DNA from: Eurosta solidaginis
Lineage: Eukaryota; Arthropoda; Insecta; Diptera; Tephritidae
Assembly (NCBI RefSeq): GCF_040869045.1
Contig: NC_090324.1
Coordinates: 56,201,346 to 56,265,345 of the forward strand
Reading direction: 5' to 3'
DNA: 64,000 nucleotides
The notes under the pieces were generated by a model. The model was given only the letters and a program-made list of their open reading frames with translations. It was not told the DNA's origin and did no database searches. The translations under genes were made by a program, and so were the position numbers. This document shows, one piece after another, positions 11,522-21,843 of this stretch (positions within the stretch are counted from its first letter, which is position 1; every line of letters begins with the position of its first letter).

Positions 11522-11895
11522 GTATAGTGCAAAAGATACGTAAAGCAACACAAATGTTGGGGAAAATTGTATACAGATTTGAACATAGATGGCATTTAGC
11601 AATTCCAATCGTGACAGACCTTTATCAAAATTTGTGTCGTAAATGTGTTCCAAGTGAATTATTTCGCATTCTAAGCTTTGAGAAACGTCCGACTTGTATT
11701 TTTCGAGAAATTATGCGGTACTCGCCCGAACGGTAGTTTCATTGATGTCTTCAAATTGCCACAAAAAGGAAAACGTCTCGTTCAAATTTTTCATAGCTGC
11801 AAATTGTTCAGTAATGCCAGTGATTACCGAATCAACGATCACCAGGAATGCATTGCTTTTAAAATCAAACTCTGAGTCATCCGTAATCATCTCAT

Positions 11896-12213
11896 TTAAA
11901 TTATCTTCAGAACGCCTTTGGGGTTTCTCTTTCGAATGTCCAGAAACTTTGGCGGAATGTTAAATTGAATAGCAACTGTTTTGCATTCGTTTAAAATTGT
12001 TTCCCATTGGTTCCTGATCAACTTCAAACCAGCTAATAAGGCATCTAGATGTCGGACCTCAACATCTATGTTGGCGTCTCTAGCTTGGAGGTCCACGTTT
12101 CTTTCATTAATGGTAGACAGTACTTTGAACCAAATTGAGAACAGCAAGATACATTCGAACTTGTTGATGTACTTGAGAATGCCGGTAACATCTCCGTATG
12201 CTTGCACAGTCAA
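11896..12213 (-). pseudogene. hAT transposase middle segment
   Basis: The minus frame carries FECILLFSIWFKVLSTINER and a helical stretch ending in TVAIQFNIPPKF. In DUF4371/ZMYM1-type hAT proteins this segment lies between the catalytic core and the dimerisation domain. The first ~15 residues are out of frame with the upstream core: a frameshift lies near 12200-12290, since the core reads in another frame up to 12276. Confidence 0.8.
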
Positions 12214-12275
12214 ATTTGGATTTTGTCTGAAAGACTATGAAGAGAGTTCGGTACATTTTTTTTGAGGATGTCCCA

Positions 12276-12968
12276 TCATTGTGGAATGCTGCTGAAAATA
12301 GTAAAATATTTTTGTACAACTCCGAAGAAATAAACTGCAGCCGTACAACATTCTGCAGCATCAAAACCACATAAATTAAGACTGTGGGTTGCACAAGGCG
12401 AGTAATCAGCATTCGAGTTTTTGTCAAGAATGTGACGTAGTGCTCCGCTGTAAGTTCCTTTCATATTGGCGCCGTTATCGTACCCTTGTGCACAACAATC
12501 TTTTAATGGGATTTCTTGTTTACCTAGAGTGTGGCAAATTAGATCAGCGCTTTTCTGACCAGTTTTTTGGTTACAATTCACGAAAGCCAAAAACCGTTCT
12601 TGAATTGTAAAATTTGTTGCTTTCGAATTGAAATGGAGTAAGCGCAAAATGAACGTAGTCAACGTGGCATAGCATGAACGATAATAGCAAAATAATTGGC
12701 TTTCTTGCCTTGATCTAATATAGTTTCCCTCACGTGCTTTGCACAAATTCCTATAAACTCCTTCTGAATCTCTGGGGAAAGATAGTGAACTTGTAAACGT
12801 TTGTGCTGCTGTTGTGAAATCCTAACTTTCTCCAAATGATCTCTAAATATCGGATCATAACGGCTTATGAGATTTTAGATGCCCAAAAATGTCCATTGTT
12901 TCGTTCACCAAGATATATACTTTTGCCTTTGAAAGCTAGGCCTCTTTCACCCAAAAATAAAATAATGT
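12276..12968 (-). pseudogene. hAT transposase core (DUF4371-like), 5' part interrupted by Helitron
   Basis: Reading leftwards from 12968: FLGERGLAFKG, then GHFLG, ISRYDPIFRDHL, YLSPEIQKEFI, and the region open at 12276-12746 with GQKSADLICHTL, CCAQGYDNGANMKG, NADYSPCATHSLNLCG and FFGVVQKYFTIFSS. These are hallmarks of DUF4371/ZMYM1-like hAT transposases. The motif GYDNGANM holds the family's catalytic aspartate. Stops and small frameshifts near 12670-12900 break the frame. If the Helitron is ignored, the reading frame from 14544 joins this one except for a TAA at the joint. Confidence 0.88.
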
Positions 12969-13099
12969 CCAAAATCTAATATATAAAATTCTTCTGTCAC
13001 GGTTTTAGAGGCTGAACTCCTCCAAAAGGGCTGAACCGATTCTCATGAAATTTTGTGAGCATATTAGGTATGTATGAGAATCAGCCAACGTCTACCTTA

Positions 13100-13990
13100 T
13101 TTTTCGCTACGTGTCTAGGGTCTTGAGATCAAAACGTGGACCCGGGTACCCCTAGAACGTGTTTATACAATATGGATATCAAATGAAAGCTGTTGATGAG
13201 TGCTATAGTACAGGATAATTTTAATACCCCTGGGTGACTAGGGTCTCGAGATATAGCCCAAAACGTGGACCCGGGTACCCCTATAATGTGTTTATACAAT
13301 ATGGATATCAAATGAAAGCTGTTGATGAGTGCTATAGTACAGGATAATTTCCATACATACAACTGGGAGGCTATGGTCTCGAGATATAGACCAAAACGTG
13401 GACCCGGGTACCCCTAGAATGTGTTTGCACAATATGGATATCAAATGAAAGCTGTTGATAAGTGCTACAGTACAGGATAATTTTCATACAACTGGTAGGC
13501 TAGGGTCTCGAGATATAGCCCAAAACGTGGACCCGTATACCCCTAGAATGTGTTTGTACAATATGAATATCAAATGAAAGCTGTTGATGAGAGCTATAGT
13601 ACAGGATAATTCTCATACAATTGGGAAGCTAGGGTCTCGACATATAGCCCAAAGCGTAGACCCGGGTACCCCTAGAATGTATTTATACAATATGGATATC
13701 AAATGAAAGATGTTGATGAGTGCTATAGTACAGAATAATTTTCATACAACTGGGAGGCTAAGAACTCGAGATATAGCTCAAAACGTAGACCCGGATACAC
13801 GTAGAATGTGTTTTTACATTATGGGTATCAAATTGAAGCTGTTGATGTATGCTTTAGTACACAGTAAGTTATACGCCGCTGGGTGACTACGGTCTCGAGA
13901 TATAGGCCAAATCATGGACCCGGATACCTCTAAAATGTGTGTGTATTATGGATATCAAATGAAAGCTGTTGCCGAGAGCTCTAAAGTTCA
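13100..13990 (+). repeat. ~126-bp minisatellite inside the Helitron
   Basis: About seven head-to-tail units, each with GGTCTCGAGATATAG, ACGTGGACCCGGGTACCCCTA, ATATGGATATCAAATGAAAG and GTTGATGAGTGCTATAGTAC. Units differ by substitutions and small indels. Frames that run through the array (for example 13129-13362 on the minus strand) merely translate the repeat. Confidence 0.9.
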
Positions 13991-14182
13991 TTGTGATATT
14001 CGATTTAGTCGCATCAACCTGGCAAAACTGATAAATAAGCATGCGAAGCCGAAATAAAGACAAGAATTAATAATACCCACATTCCTATTTACATACGTCC
14101 TATTCGATTTGCCTGAAATTTCGTATATAAATTTGCCTATATTAGTATTTACGTTGCCTATTTCCGGAAAGTATACCAGAGA

Positions 14183-14450
14183 CGGATTGCGACTGGGATT
14201 AGGACTAGGACTGGGACTGAGACTGAGACTCGGAGTGGGACTGGGACTGAGACTCGCAATGGGACTGGAACAAAATACATACCACCCTCTGGGACTGGCA
14301 ATAAGTGATGAAGAAGAAGAAGAAAAACTTGAGAGAAGAGCAAATAGAGAAGGAGACTGAGAAAGAGATAGAATGAGATGAAGATGGAGATGAAGCGAAA
14401 AAGATGGAGGGAGGAGTGAATAAAAAGATAAGGAAAAAGCGTAGAGGGGT
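14183..14450 (+). repeat. GGGACT-type run and purine tract in the Helitron
   Basis: From 14183 to 14275 the hexamer GGGACT and variants (GAGACT, GGAACT) repeat about 14 times. From 14306 to 14450 the strand is nearly all A and G. The complementary pyrimidine tract appears at 49190-49250 and 49530-49570 next to the same 126-bp unit, which links those places to this Helitron family. Confidence 0.8.
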
Positions 14451-14543
14451 AGGCCAGAGTTAGACGGAAAAAGTTTATTAAAATGTATGCAGATAGGCCA
14501 AATTTAGGGCAGATCAACGTCTGCCGGGTCTGCTAGTTCTATA

Positions 14544-14821
14544 TTACATTTCTTTCCACTTTTGAGTTTCAGTTATTAGCTGTTCATTGGTAAGTGTATC
14601 AATTGTAGCCTCCCTTTGAATTAGATTTTGTAAAGATCCACATTGAATATAACATTTAATGTGATCTTGAGTATTTTTGTGTGATGGCAGTTTATCGTAT
14701 ATCTTCTTCCACACCTGCAATTTCGAATATCCGCAGAACAAATTGTTTGTCGATTTAAAGTATTGGTGCTTAATAGACGACATTGCAGGAAATAAAAAGT
14801 ATTGCTCCTGGCACTCCACAC
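14544..14821 (-). pseudogene. hAT transposase N-terminal zinc-finger region (TTF/ZMYM type)
   Basis: The C-terminal two-thirds reads NLFCGYSKLQVWKKI, LPSHKNTQDHIKCYI and EATIDTLTNEQLITETQKWK, a close fit to the TTF-type N terminus of ZMYM1-like hAT proteins. Upstream the same protein continues in another frame (WSARSNTFYF), so an indel lies near 14745-14800. The frame ends in TAA just before the Helitron joint, at a codon where the family has a hydrophobic residue. Confidence 0.82.
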
Positions 14822-15103
14822 TAACTAGTCACGCTCCACTCTCTCTCTATTTGGCAAGATTCTGTTTAACATGTCATGACAATCACGTGGAAAAAAAACA
14901 GGACACTTTGGATGACTTCGACGAACTATTTTTTTGACTTCTTCAGATCGCAAAAACTCATTATTCTTGGTACCGATATCGAAGTCGTTTAAATAATCTG
15001 CACTTTGATACAGAGTTTGTGGTATTGTTCGAAGAGTTTTTGAAGATGAACCTTCATCAAGGTCACCACGAAAACTTTACGATTTCGGATTCATGTAAAT
15101 ATA

Positions 15104-15428
15104 AATTTTTGTTTGATGTTTTTATTGTCTCCTCAGGCCCTGGCAAAAAATCATTATCAATATTCGTTGTTTTGAAATTCGGCTTAAAATTTGCACATGG
15201 CACAACTAAAGACTCTCCTGAATAAAAAGAAATTTCTTAGTACCTCTAACTCGCGGGCCCTCTGAGAAAAACATTTTTGTTTGATGTTTTTATTGTCTCC
15301 TCAGGCCCAGGCAAAAAATCATTATCAATATTCGTTGCTTTTGAAATTCGGTTTAAATTTTGCACATGGACCAACCAAAGACTCTCTTGAATTAAAAAAA
15401 AATGTCTTAGTACCTCCATATCGCGGGT
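15104..15428 (-). repeat. Tandem duplication of hAT 5' sequence (~172-bp unit)
   Basis: 15104-15246 and 15276-15428 are near-identical (both contain TTTGATGTTTTTATTGTCTC and ATCATTATCAATATTCGTTG). Both copies carry the same minus-strand peptide (NIDNDFLPGPEETIKTSNKN), presumably the start of the hAT protein region. The sequence between this and 14821 is also hAT-like but out of frame (DCHDMLN-type text near 14860). The right copy ends abruptly against env-like sequence at about 15430. Confidence 0.7.
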
Positions 15429-15432
15429 ACGG

Positions 15433-16410
15433 GGTTCCTTTTTCAATTTCTCTCATTTCTTTTTCTCTATCAGTTCTACTTGTACAATTATCATATTTAT
15501 TTTTAAATAGGTTTTGAATATATTTATAACTTGGTTTCAATTTTCCTTTAAAAAGAATTTCATTGTTAAAATCAAAAACTTTTTCTGTATCTGTAATATA
15601 AATTTGCTTTGCAATATTTATTTCTCTTTTACCTTTATTTGGTATTGGTATAATTTCAATTTTAAAATATTGTTCAATACAAAATTCTGGTTTCATTATT
15701 ACAACAATCAAATTCTTTTTAACTTCTATTTCATTACTTTTAATATATTTTAACTTTTTATTATTAATATTAAATTTATTTATTTCTTTATTTGTTAAAA
15801 TATTCCTTCCCAAAATTAGTATTCTTGAAAAAGCTATTAAATCTTGAAATTTTTTATTTCATTTAATAATAAGTTTATATCAAATTGTAACTGAATTAAT
15901 TCCATTGTTTCTAAATATTTCTTTGTATATTAGTTAAATTTGGTAAAGCTAAATTTGAATTATTTGATCTTTCTAGAATTTTTTCTGTTAAAAAATTAAT
16001 ATTGTGTTGTAGTTCTAAATTTATATTAATTTGTTTATTATGTTCATTTATAAGATTATGATTCTTTTCGTCAATTAATTTTAAATGTTCATTTAACTCT
16101 CGTCTATCATCACTAACCATTGTACCGAATAAAACATTCATAGTCTTTCCTATTTCTTAATTTATTTCTTACTGTGTCTAATGCAATTTTTAAACTTTCT
16201 GTTGACTTTTCACTTTTAAATATATTATTAAAATTTATTATTACTGAATTTAAATTTGATATCATTTCCTCATAGTTCTTTAAAACTATAGTATTATAAA
16301 TTTTATTATAACTCTTTATAACATCCATTTTTTCCTTTTATAATACTGTATATCCTGTATCGTAATATAAAGTCGTTATTCTTATATATTGTGCTGATGT
16401 AAACGTTGAC
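15433..16410 (-). pseudogene. Errantivirus-type env fragment
   Basis: Three overlapping minus frames (16113-16328, 15911-16141, 15325-15813 in part) read as one very AT-rich, asparagine/lysine-rich protein broken by frameshifts near 16140 and 15920 and by a stop near 16335. The layout resembles the Env/F-like glycoprotein of insect errantiviruses: a basic cleavage-like site near 16150, a hydrophobic segment with the LFGT-type start at about 16130, a long coiled-coil-like helix, then a beta-rich part. The C-terminal membrane anchor is absent because the frame joins duplicated hAT sequence at about 15430. No gag or pol lies beside it. Confidence 0.6.
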
Positions 16411-17060
16411 ATAAGAGTAACACGGTAAATGTAAAAAAAAATTAAAATTTTAATTTTTAATTCTTTTGCAAATTTGTGAATTCTTTTAATTCTTTGTTCG
16501 GCCGGTGTGCGTCTAATCCTGGAGAGGTGGGCGCACCGGGTCGATCTCAGTGGGAAGAGAAGATTCACTCAAACGAGACAAATAAGAAGCACAGGAGGAT
16601 TTTCCTCGTTATAATGGGTGGACTTTATTATGTGAATAGATATATATAACCTGGTTACAATATTACCTGAATATATTCTGGAAAACAGTGGAGATCGTTG
16701 GCGGCAGATGCGTGCTGGTTGGCGGTTGAAATCAAAGAGGCCGGTTGTATAGCAAGCTACAACCGTTGACCCGCAAAATCCTCCGTTTTGGAGGGGAAAG
16801 GCACCCACACATCAACCCCGACATGCATATGCATGAGTGCTGACAAAAAGCACACATACACGTGCATGTACATGCATGCACATGCATGAGGGTGATGGTG
16901 TGGGTGGTTGTAAATTAAGTCGAGTATCGATTTGCAGAGTTGCATTGGGGGGGTCGCAATCAGTTGCGGAAAAGTTAGGCATCCTGCCTAAACATCTTTG
17001 TGGATGAATATATCTATCTCTATTATATAATACCATTAAATGTGTCTACTCGAGTGTAAT
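16411..17060 (-). other. Possible LTR and leader of the env element
   Basis: On the minus strand this stretch lies directly 5' of env. It contains AATAAAGTCC (a possible polyadenylation signal near 16620), ATGCAT-rich dyads at 16820-16890, and a GC-rich segment GACCCGGTGCGCCCACC (16525-16545) where a primer-binding site could sit. With only one copy the LTR borders cannot be proven. If correct, the arrangement is LTR-leader-env without gag-pol. Confidence 0.35.
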
Positions 17061-17078
17061 TAAAAAAATTGTCTCCTA

Positions 17079-17345
17079 CCCTGCAGTCAAAAGCCAAAGT
17101 AGTCAGCAAACATTCTAGTTCATTGACTAGAATTTTGTGGGTTTATTCATACTAGTCAGCTTTTGAATAGTTCATAGACTATACTAGTTAGTGTATGAGT
17201 AGTTAATTGACTAGAATTTTGTGGCGCTCATCATACTGGTCTGTTTTAGAATGGTTCATTGACTATAACTTTGTGGTGTTCTTAATACTAGTTAGTATTT
17301 AAATAATTCATTTGGCTAGAATTTCGTCTGTCGGCTCGAGGAAAT
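17079..17345. repeat. CTAGT-type subterminal repeats, left block of copy 1
   Basis: Repeated units TGACTAGAATTTTGTGG and ATACTAGTCAGCTTTTGAAT alternate four to five times. Aligns with 21844-22215. Confidence 0.8.
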
Positions 17346-17785
17346 GCGCGAGTGCTTTCTGTAGCCAATTTGTAATGGATGCCAAAACACCTTGGCCATG
17401 AAGGCATCAGTAGCCTAGGACATTTTTTCTACTTGCCGTTAAAAGCCTATGACTTTCCAGAATTTCAGAGGAAGATCGGAAACCCAGCCGGTATCTTACA
17501 TGATAAACCCTAGCAGTTCTCTTGGCTTGAGGGATTAAATGTGGGAATGTTCTGGCCATGGTGAACCCATAAACTTAGCCCTGCGTCTTGAGATTGCGGC
17601 ACATTCATGTGTTATTCCGTTACTTTTTAGTTTTCATATATATGTACGTATTTTTATTAAAATGTATTCCAAAGTATAATGTATTGGAGTGATACATTTT
17701 AAAGTTATATACATATGTATATATATACATACCTTTTATATATATGAAATATAATGAATAACATAAATTTGAAATTAGAAATGTA
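17346..17785. other. Decayed LINE scrap and AT-rich filler
   Basis: The text GCGCGAGTGCTTTCTG… at 17345 and TTGGCCATGA…GGCATCAGTAGC at 17392 aligns with the scrap at 22216-22500 and, weakly, with the LINE at 33810. From 17620 it matches the AT-rich stretch at 32080-32210, so this belongs to the body of the CCCTGCAG element. No gene. Confidence 0.5.
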
Positions 17786-18084
17786 CCACGCTGTCTGTTG
17801 ATACTTTCGCAATTCGTACGTGCCTTAAGGGTACAGTTTTACGTTCCCGTTATTCTCAGATTTGTGTTTTTTCTGTTGAGAGTGGTCGAAAAGTGCAGCA
17901 CGTGGACGTTTTTTGAAGGATTCCTTTACATTTATAGTGATTTATTGGCAGATAACAACATATTTTAGGGAACTAACGTTAATACAACATATTTCAAGTA
18001 AAACTGGTAAGAAAATGTCATTAAAAGTAGATTTTTAGTGGAAATTCAACAGATGGTACATATGTGTACCAGTAGTCTTTTTCA

Positions 18085-19350
18085 GTGGTACATATTAGTA
18101 CCAATAGTCCATTGAATGCATCTTATTTTTTAATTGACTCCACACAGGATTTGGTGAGTATTATAAATGCGGAGGATATACGTAAGTTGTTGGAGGAGGA
18201 AGCTACAAGTTCCAGCGATTTGGAAGACTTTTCTTGTGGAAGCTCCGATAACTTTGTTCCAAGCGAGAATTATAAGTCAAGCTCTTCCAGTGTGGAAGAC
18301 TTAAATGATGACAACATAATCGAGAATATAGGGGACATAAATGACCTCGATACAAACACACTGGACTCTGACCAACAAAACAATGCACATTTTGACTGGA
18401 ACTCTCCGGAACATTTTCTTCCTAAGCGAACTGCAAGCACTTCACGTAATTGCAAAATTTCATCAGATATTCCTCGCACAGCAAGTATTGGAGAGATTTT
18501 CCAAAAACTTATTCCGAAATCGGTTTATATTTACATAGCTCAGTGCACGAATGAGCGTATACAGATATTAGAAAGTGAGCAATCAGCAAGAAAAAAACAA
18601 AAACTGACTAGAACTGATGCTGGCGAAATAAAAGTAATTGTGGGGTGCATGTTCATTATGTGCTACAATCGACTTCCATGCGTGAAAGATTATTGGTCGC
18701 TTCATAAATCTCTTGGTAACAAATCTATTCAATATGCAATGGCTAGGGATCGATTCTTATTTATCGCTTCTAAGATGTACTTCACAAGCCCGGAAAAACC
18801 ATTAGACTGTAGTAAGACTTATTACCTAGATGATTTGGTCGAATGTCTGAAAAAAACTTTCCAAAAGTGTAGACAAGACAGCAGTTTCCAAAGTATAGAC
18901 GAGTCGATGACGAAATTCAAGGGCCCCAGTTCGTTAAAGCAATACATGCCCCTAAAACCGGTAAAAAGAGGTATAAAAATGTGGCTTCGGTGTGACGCTG
19001 TAACAGGTTATGCATACGATTTCAATATTTATTGTGGAAAAGACCTTGAAGAATGCTCGGGAACCCTTGGAGAAAGGGTAGTAAATAAACTCGTCAGTTC
19101 AATCTCAGAAAACGATGTTACTTTGTGTTTCGATCACTTTTTTACATCAGTTAATCTGTTAAATACTTTACCTTATGCAGCCGTTGGCACTATAATGCGT
19201 AACAGGAAGAACGTTCCCGAGTTTGCGAGTAAGAAACTTCAGCGAGGAGAGGCAGAATTCAAAAGTACATCGTCTGGTCTTTTATGCGTAAAATGGCAAG
19301 ACACGAAGGAGGTTTTGGTAATAAGTAAGTTATGGGAGGTGTTGATTTAG
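18085..19350 (+). pseudogene. piggyBac transposase, N-terminal and catalytic part
   Basis: An acidic, serine-rich N terminus (to ~125) is followed by the piggyBac DDE_Tnp_1_7 domain. Visible motifs: DYWSLHKSLG, the first catalytic Asp at residue 272 (SIDESMTKFKG), PVKRGIKMWLRCDA, DFNIYCGK, and the second Asp at residue 350 (CFDHFFTS). The frame as measured begins with GTG; no in-frame ATG lies nearby. A GTAAGA at 18006 and an acceptor CCACACAG at 18138-18145 could remove an intron, which leaves the true start unresolved. The frame is lost after VLVIS (19321), where about 40 family codons are missing. Confidence 0.85.
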
Positions 19351-19739
19351 CCGATCAAATGAGTGGACTGTACGAGTATGATCGGAAGCCGGATAAATGG
19401 TGGAAGAAGGTTTTTTACCGCTTTCTTATGATGGCAGCCGTAAACGCTTGGATCATTTATAATGAACTTAGAAGAGGAAAAATGCCTTTCAAATCATTTT
19501 TGGTGACCTTGGCAGAGGCACTCATAGAAGAAGGCTCCAAAGTCACAGCTGTTGCCAGATCGGTACGCCCAGGACCAGTACGTCGCGTTACAGGACACAA
19601 ACATCTACCTATTGAATGTGAAACTAGACGCCGTTGTACTAGTTGCAGCAAACAAAAAAAGCAAACACGGACAAAAACAATATGTAAGGAGTGCCAAGTT
19701 CCCTTGTGTAAGCTTTGCTTTGCATCATTTCACACATAA
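19332..19739 (+). pseudogene. piggyBac transposase, C-terminal part
   Basis: Opens with MGGVDLADQMSGLYEYDRK, containing the third catalytic Asp, then the WWKKVFYRFL helix and the C-terminal cysteine-rich zinc domain (RRRCTSCSKQ…CKECQVPLCKLCF…H). It is in a different frame from the upstream part; a deletion of roughly 40 codons plus a frameshift at about 19325-19332 separates them. All three Asp residues survive in DNA but not in one frame. Confidence 0.88.
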
Positions 19740-20097
19740 TTTTTGAAATTAGTATAATAATTTGAATTGAAATTTATTTATTTGATTACCAATTGTTTGG
19801 ATCTCTGTAAAATTGCAAAATTTGTGATTTATTTACATGTAAAAAATATGAATTTTTTCGTTATATTCTTGTAAGAGAAAATATGGTTTAGTATGTTTTG
19901 TAGGACGGTTGATACGCATATGTACCACATAACATCCCGGATGGTACAATGGTTTACCACCACCCCCCGAGTCAGCCTCTTATCTCACGCCCCCTTTGAC
20001 ACCGCAGAAACTTTATTTGGTGACCGAACAACTGTTGCTTTGCATTTAACGGAATATTCCACTGCGCGTAGAGTTCCGTCCCGAAAGGGTTAAATAG
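19740..20097. other. piggyBac 3' untranslated region and terminal sequence
   Basis: AT-rich up to about 19900, then subterminal text with GTACCA/TGGTAC words (also present at 18050-18110), ending in the TTAA site. No gene. Confidence 0.6.
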
Positions 20098-20455
20098 TAG
20101 GATGCTGATGCAAATATCGACTAGTATGTCAACTTTTATTACAATGATGCATAGACTGTTTAGTATGCCATTTGGTATAATGCTGGCGCAAAGGCTGACT
20201 AGTATGTTAATTGGTATGAGTCTGATGGATATATCATCTGACTAGTATATCATCTGGTATGATGTTGGTGTATATAATGACTAGTTTGTCAATTGCTATG
20301 ATGCTGATGCATAGGCTGGCAATTGATATTTCGTAGGACATCGCCGGGTTAAAAATACCAATTGCTAATATGGAAAAAGGACATAACTCATACTAGTTGG
20401 AATTTTTGGCAAACTGGTATTCTTCTAGTATACAACTAGTTGGTTTGACTTCAGG
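20098..20455. repeat. CTAGT-type subterminal repeats, right block of copy 1
   Basis: Units of GATGCAAATATCGACTAGTA, GGTATGATGCTGG and ATAATGACTAGT. Matches 35742-36208, including the empty site (GATGCTGATGCAAATATCG) for the LINE inserted at 32269-35741. Confidence 0.8.
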
Positions 20456-20629
20456 ATAAGGACAACTGTATTTTCTTAATTACCAAATTGCCGGCTTTTC
20501 CATAAGCCTGGTAAAGAATTGGCCTAAGTCAATATTCACCTCAACAATTTGATTCTATATATTTATTTCACTACAAATTTTCTTTCCTTTTTTAAAATAT
20601 AATTTCGGAGGATCGAAAACGAGCTGGAC

Positions 20630-21255
20630 TAGTCTTTTTACTTCACAATTATTAAGTGCATCGTATACTATAGGGTTCTCTTTGTGACTTTTCTTCTATT
20701 CATTTCTGTTACTGTTATTACTGGAATTCTTTTTAGTTTCATCTAGTTAGAGCGTCTGCCACGTAATTTTCTTTCCCGGCTATGTACTCCACCCCAAAGG
20801 CATACTCTTCCAAATCTAATCTAATTCTAGTTAATTGAGAATAAATATGTTAAAGGTCGACGATCCGGTTTCACTGTGAAATTTCTGCCATAAACATATG
20901 GTCTAAAATATATAATGGCCCAATGTATGGCCGCCAATTCTTTTTCGATCGTGGCTTTATTTATTTCGCCTTTTGTAAATGATCTTGAGTCGTAGGCAAT
21001 GGGTAATTGTTTTCCTTCATACTCTTGGCTTAGCACAGCACCGCAAGAATAACCACTTACGTCAGTTGTAATAAAGAACTCTCAATCAAAATTTGGATAT
21101 TGTAGGATATTTGCACTATTTAATGCATTTTTTAGGTAGCTAAAAATTTCTCGCAGTCGTCTTTCCAATTGAAAATTACATTTTTCTTACTAAGCATTGT
21201 TAGAATCCTGGCGTATTCCGCGAAATTTTGTATGAATCTTCTATAATAAATACAA
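20630..21255 (-). pseudogene. Ty3/gypsy pol fragment (RT end and RNase H)
   Basis: The minus frame 20827-21036 reads LSQEYEGKQLPIAYDSRSF, INKATIEKELAAIHWA and FTVKPDRRPLTYLFS, a standard gypsy RNase H. Similar text continues outward in neighbouring frames: upstream NWKDDCEKFL (RT thumb, ~21160), downstream FGVEYIAGKENYVADALT (~20760-20810). One usually invariant residue is changed (TD to PD in VKPDRRPL). Stops and frameshifts on both sides make this a small dead fragment. No LTR or PBS seen. Confidence 0.85.
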
Positions 21256-21278
21256 AATGTGGAAGTGGAAGTATCAAG

Positions 21279-21843
21279 GCAGGCCATTAGGTTTATCCAT
21301 CATTTTATAGTTTAAGAAAAGCTAAGGCAGAATGCTACCCAAATGAGATTGATGTGGGTGAAACAAGTGCTGAAATTAAAGTTCAAGCCGTATTAGATAA
21401 AACTGTTGAACGTTTAATTTTAGCAAATCAAGAAGCTCTTGTTAGTTTGTTACCTACATCTGTGTCATTTACTTTAATCAGCAAGTGGCGTTGCGATGGA
21501 AGTTCTGGTAATAGTACATATAAGCAAAAATTCACATGCAGTGCTGGCACTGATGAGTTTTTGTTTATATTTTCTTTCGTTCCTCTTCAGATACAGGACG
21601 AAAAGGATAACATTGTTTGGAAGAATCCTCGACCTTCTTCTACGATGTATTGTCGCCCAATTAAATTTATTTTCTCTAAGGAAACAAAAGATTTGATTGT
21701 TTCTGAAACGAAAAAAGTTTTATATTAGGTAAATGCTTTGTTGCCAACAAAGTACTTTCTCGAAGAATGCGAGATTTCTGTAAATCACAACATGCTCCTA
21801 ACAATGATTGACGGAAAAGTTTGCAATGCTTTGAGTGAAACTT
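21279..21843 (+). pseudogene. RAG1/Transib-like transposase, N-proximal catalytic half
   Basis: The frame reads YPSFYSLRKAKAECYPNEI, then AEIKVQAVLDKTVERL, then ISKWRCDGSSGNSTYKQKF with the Asp at 21495-21497, then IVWKNPRPSSTMYCRPIKF. The order CDG…S…K, then …N/P-rPnS…C-rPi…, mirrors the vertebrate RAG1 core around its first catalytic Asp (CDGMGD; EEPKPNSELCCKPL). A TAG at 21726-21728 interrupts the frame; similarity continues to …MIDGKVCNALSETS at 21843. There the CCCTGCAG element is inserted and the protein resumes at 36209. N-terminal parts are missing, as gypsy sequence abuts at about 21255. Confidence 0.72.

Larger units (their letters stand above)
12975..14536 (+). mobile_element. Non-autonomous Helitron, complete, 1562 bp
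   Basis: Starts TCTAATATATAAAATTC and ends GGTCTGCTAG. It is preceded by A (12974) and followed by T (14537), the known Helitron insertion rule. A 3' hairpin GGCAGA-TCAACG-TCTGCC lies at 14508-14525, seven bases before CTAG. Inside are about seven ~126-bp tandem units, a hexamer-like GGGACT run and a purine-rich tract. It encodes no Rep/helicase. It splits a hAT gene precisely, which confirms both borders. Confidence 0.93.
10974..15428 (-). mobile_element. hAT transposon (ZMYM/DUF4371 type), minus strand, interrupted
   Basis: The left terminus begins CAGGGCCGTAGAG, typical of hAT ends, right after CTTGGCAG. The transposase runs right to left: zinc-finger N terminus (14544-14819), DUF4371-like core (12276-12968), linker (11896-12213) and dimerisation domain (11392-11521). 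A Helitron splits it at 12975-14536. The right terminus and the second copy of the 8-bp target duplication were not found, because the 5' side runs into a 15104-15428 tandem duplication and then foreign env sequence. Confidence 0.85.
17786..20093 (+). mobile_element. piggyBac-family transposon, 5' end damaged
   Basis: The right end reads CCCGAAAGGGTTAA with the TTAA target at 20090-20093. No matching TTAACCCTTTCGGG end is present on the left. By comparison with the other CCCTGCAG element, ~80 bases of flanking host sequence are also missing, so the left end and adjacent DNA were deleted together. The transposase (18085-19739) is split by a small deletion. Confidence 0.78.
17079..20455. mobile_element. 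CCCTGCAG-ended element with subterminal repeats, copy 1
   Basis: Left end CCCTGCAGTCAAAAGCC at 17079; degenerate right end GGTTTGACTTCAGG at 20442-20455. Next to each end are ~30-80-bp subrepeats built on ACTAGT/CTAGAATTTTGTGG (left) and ACTAGTATGTCAAC…GGTATGATG (right). The middle carries an old LINE scrap and a piggyBac insertion. The same plan recurs at 21844-36208. Subterminal repeats and short inverted ends suggest a CACTA-like (CMC) non-autonomous element. Confidence 0.65.

Noticed and set aside
13129..13362. 77-codon minus frame with an internal duplication (STFW…SCTIALINSFHLISILYKH)
   Set aside because: The duplication is the 126-bp minisatellite; similar peptides appear in every copy of the unit (also 52922-53188 and 63028-63222).
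14158..14517. 119-codon minus frame rich in Leu/Ser/Phe, and plus frame rich in Gly-Leu
   Set aside because: Translations of the GGGACT run and purine tract inside the Helitron.
18203..18479. Minus-strand frames opposite the piggyBac N terminus
   Set aside because: Antisense shadows of an acidic coding region.
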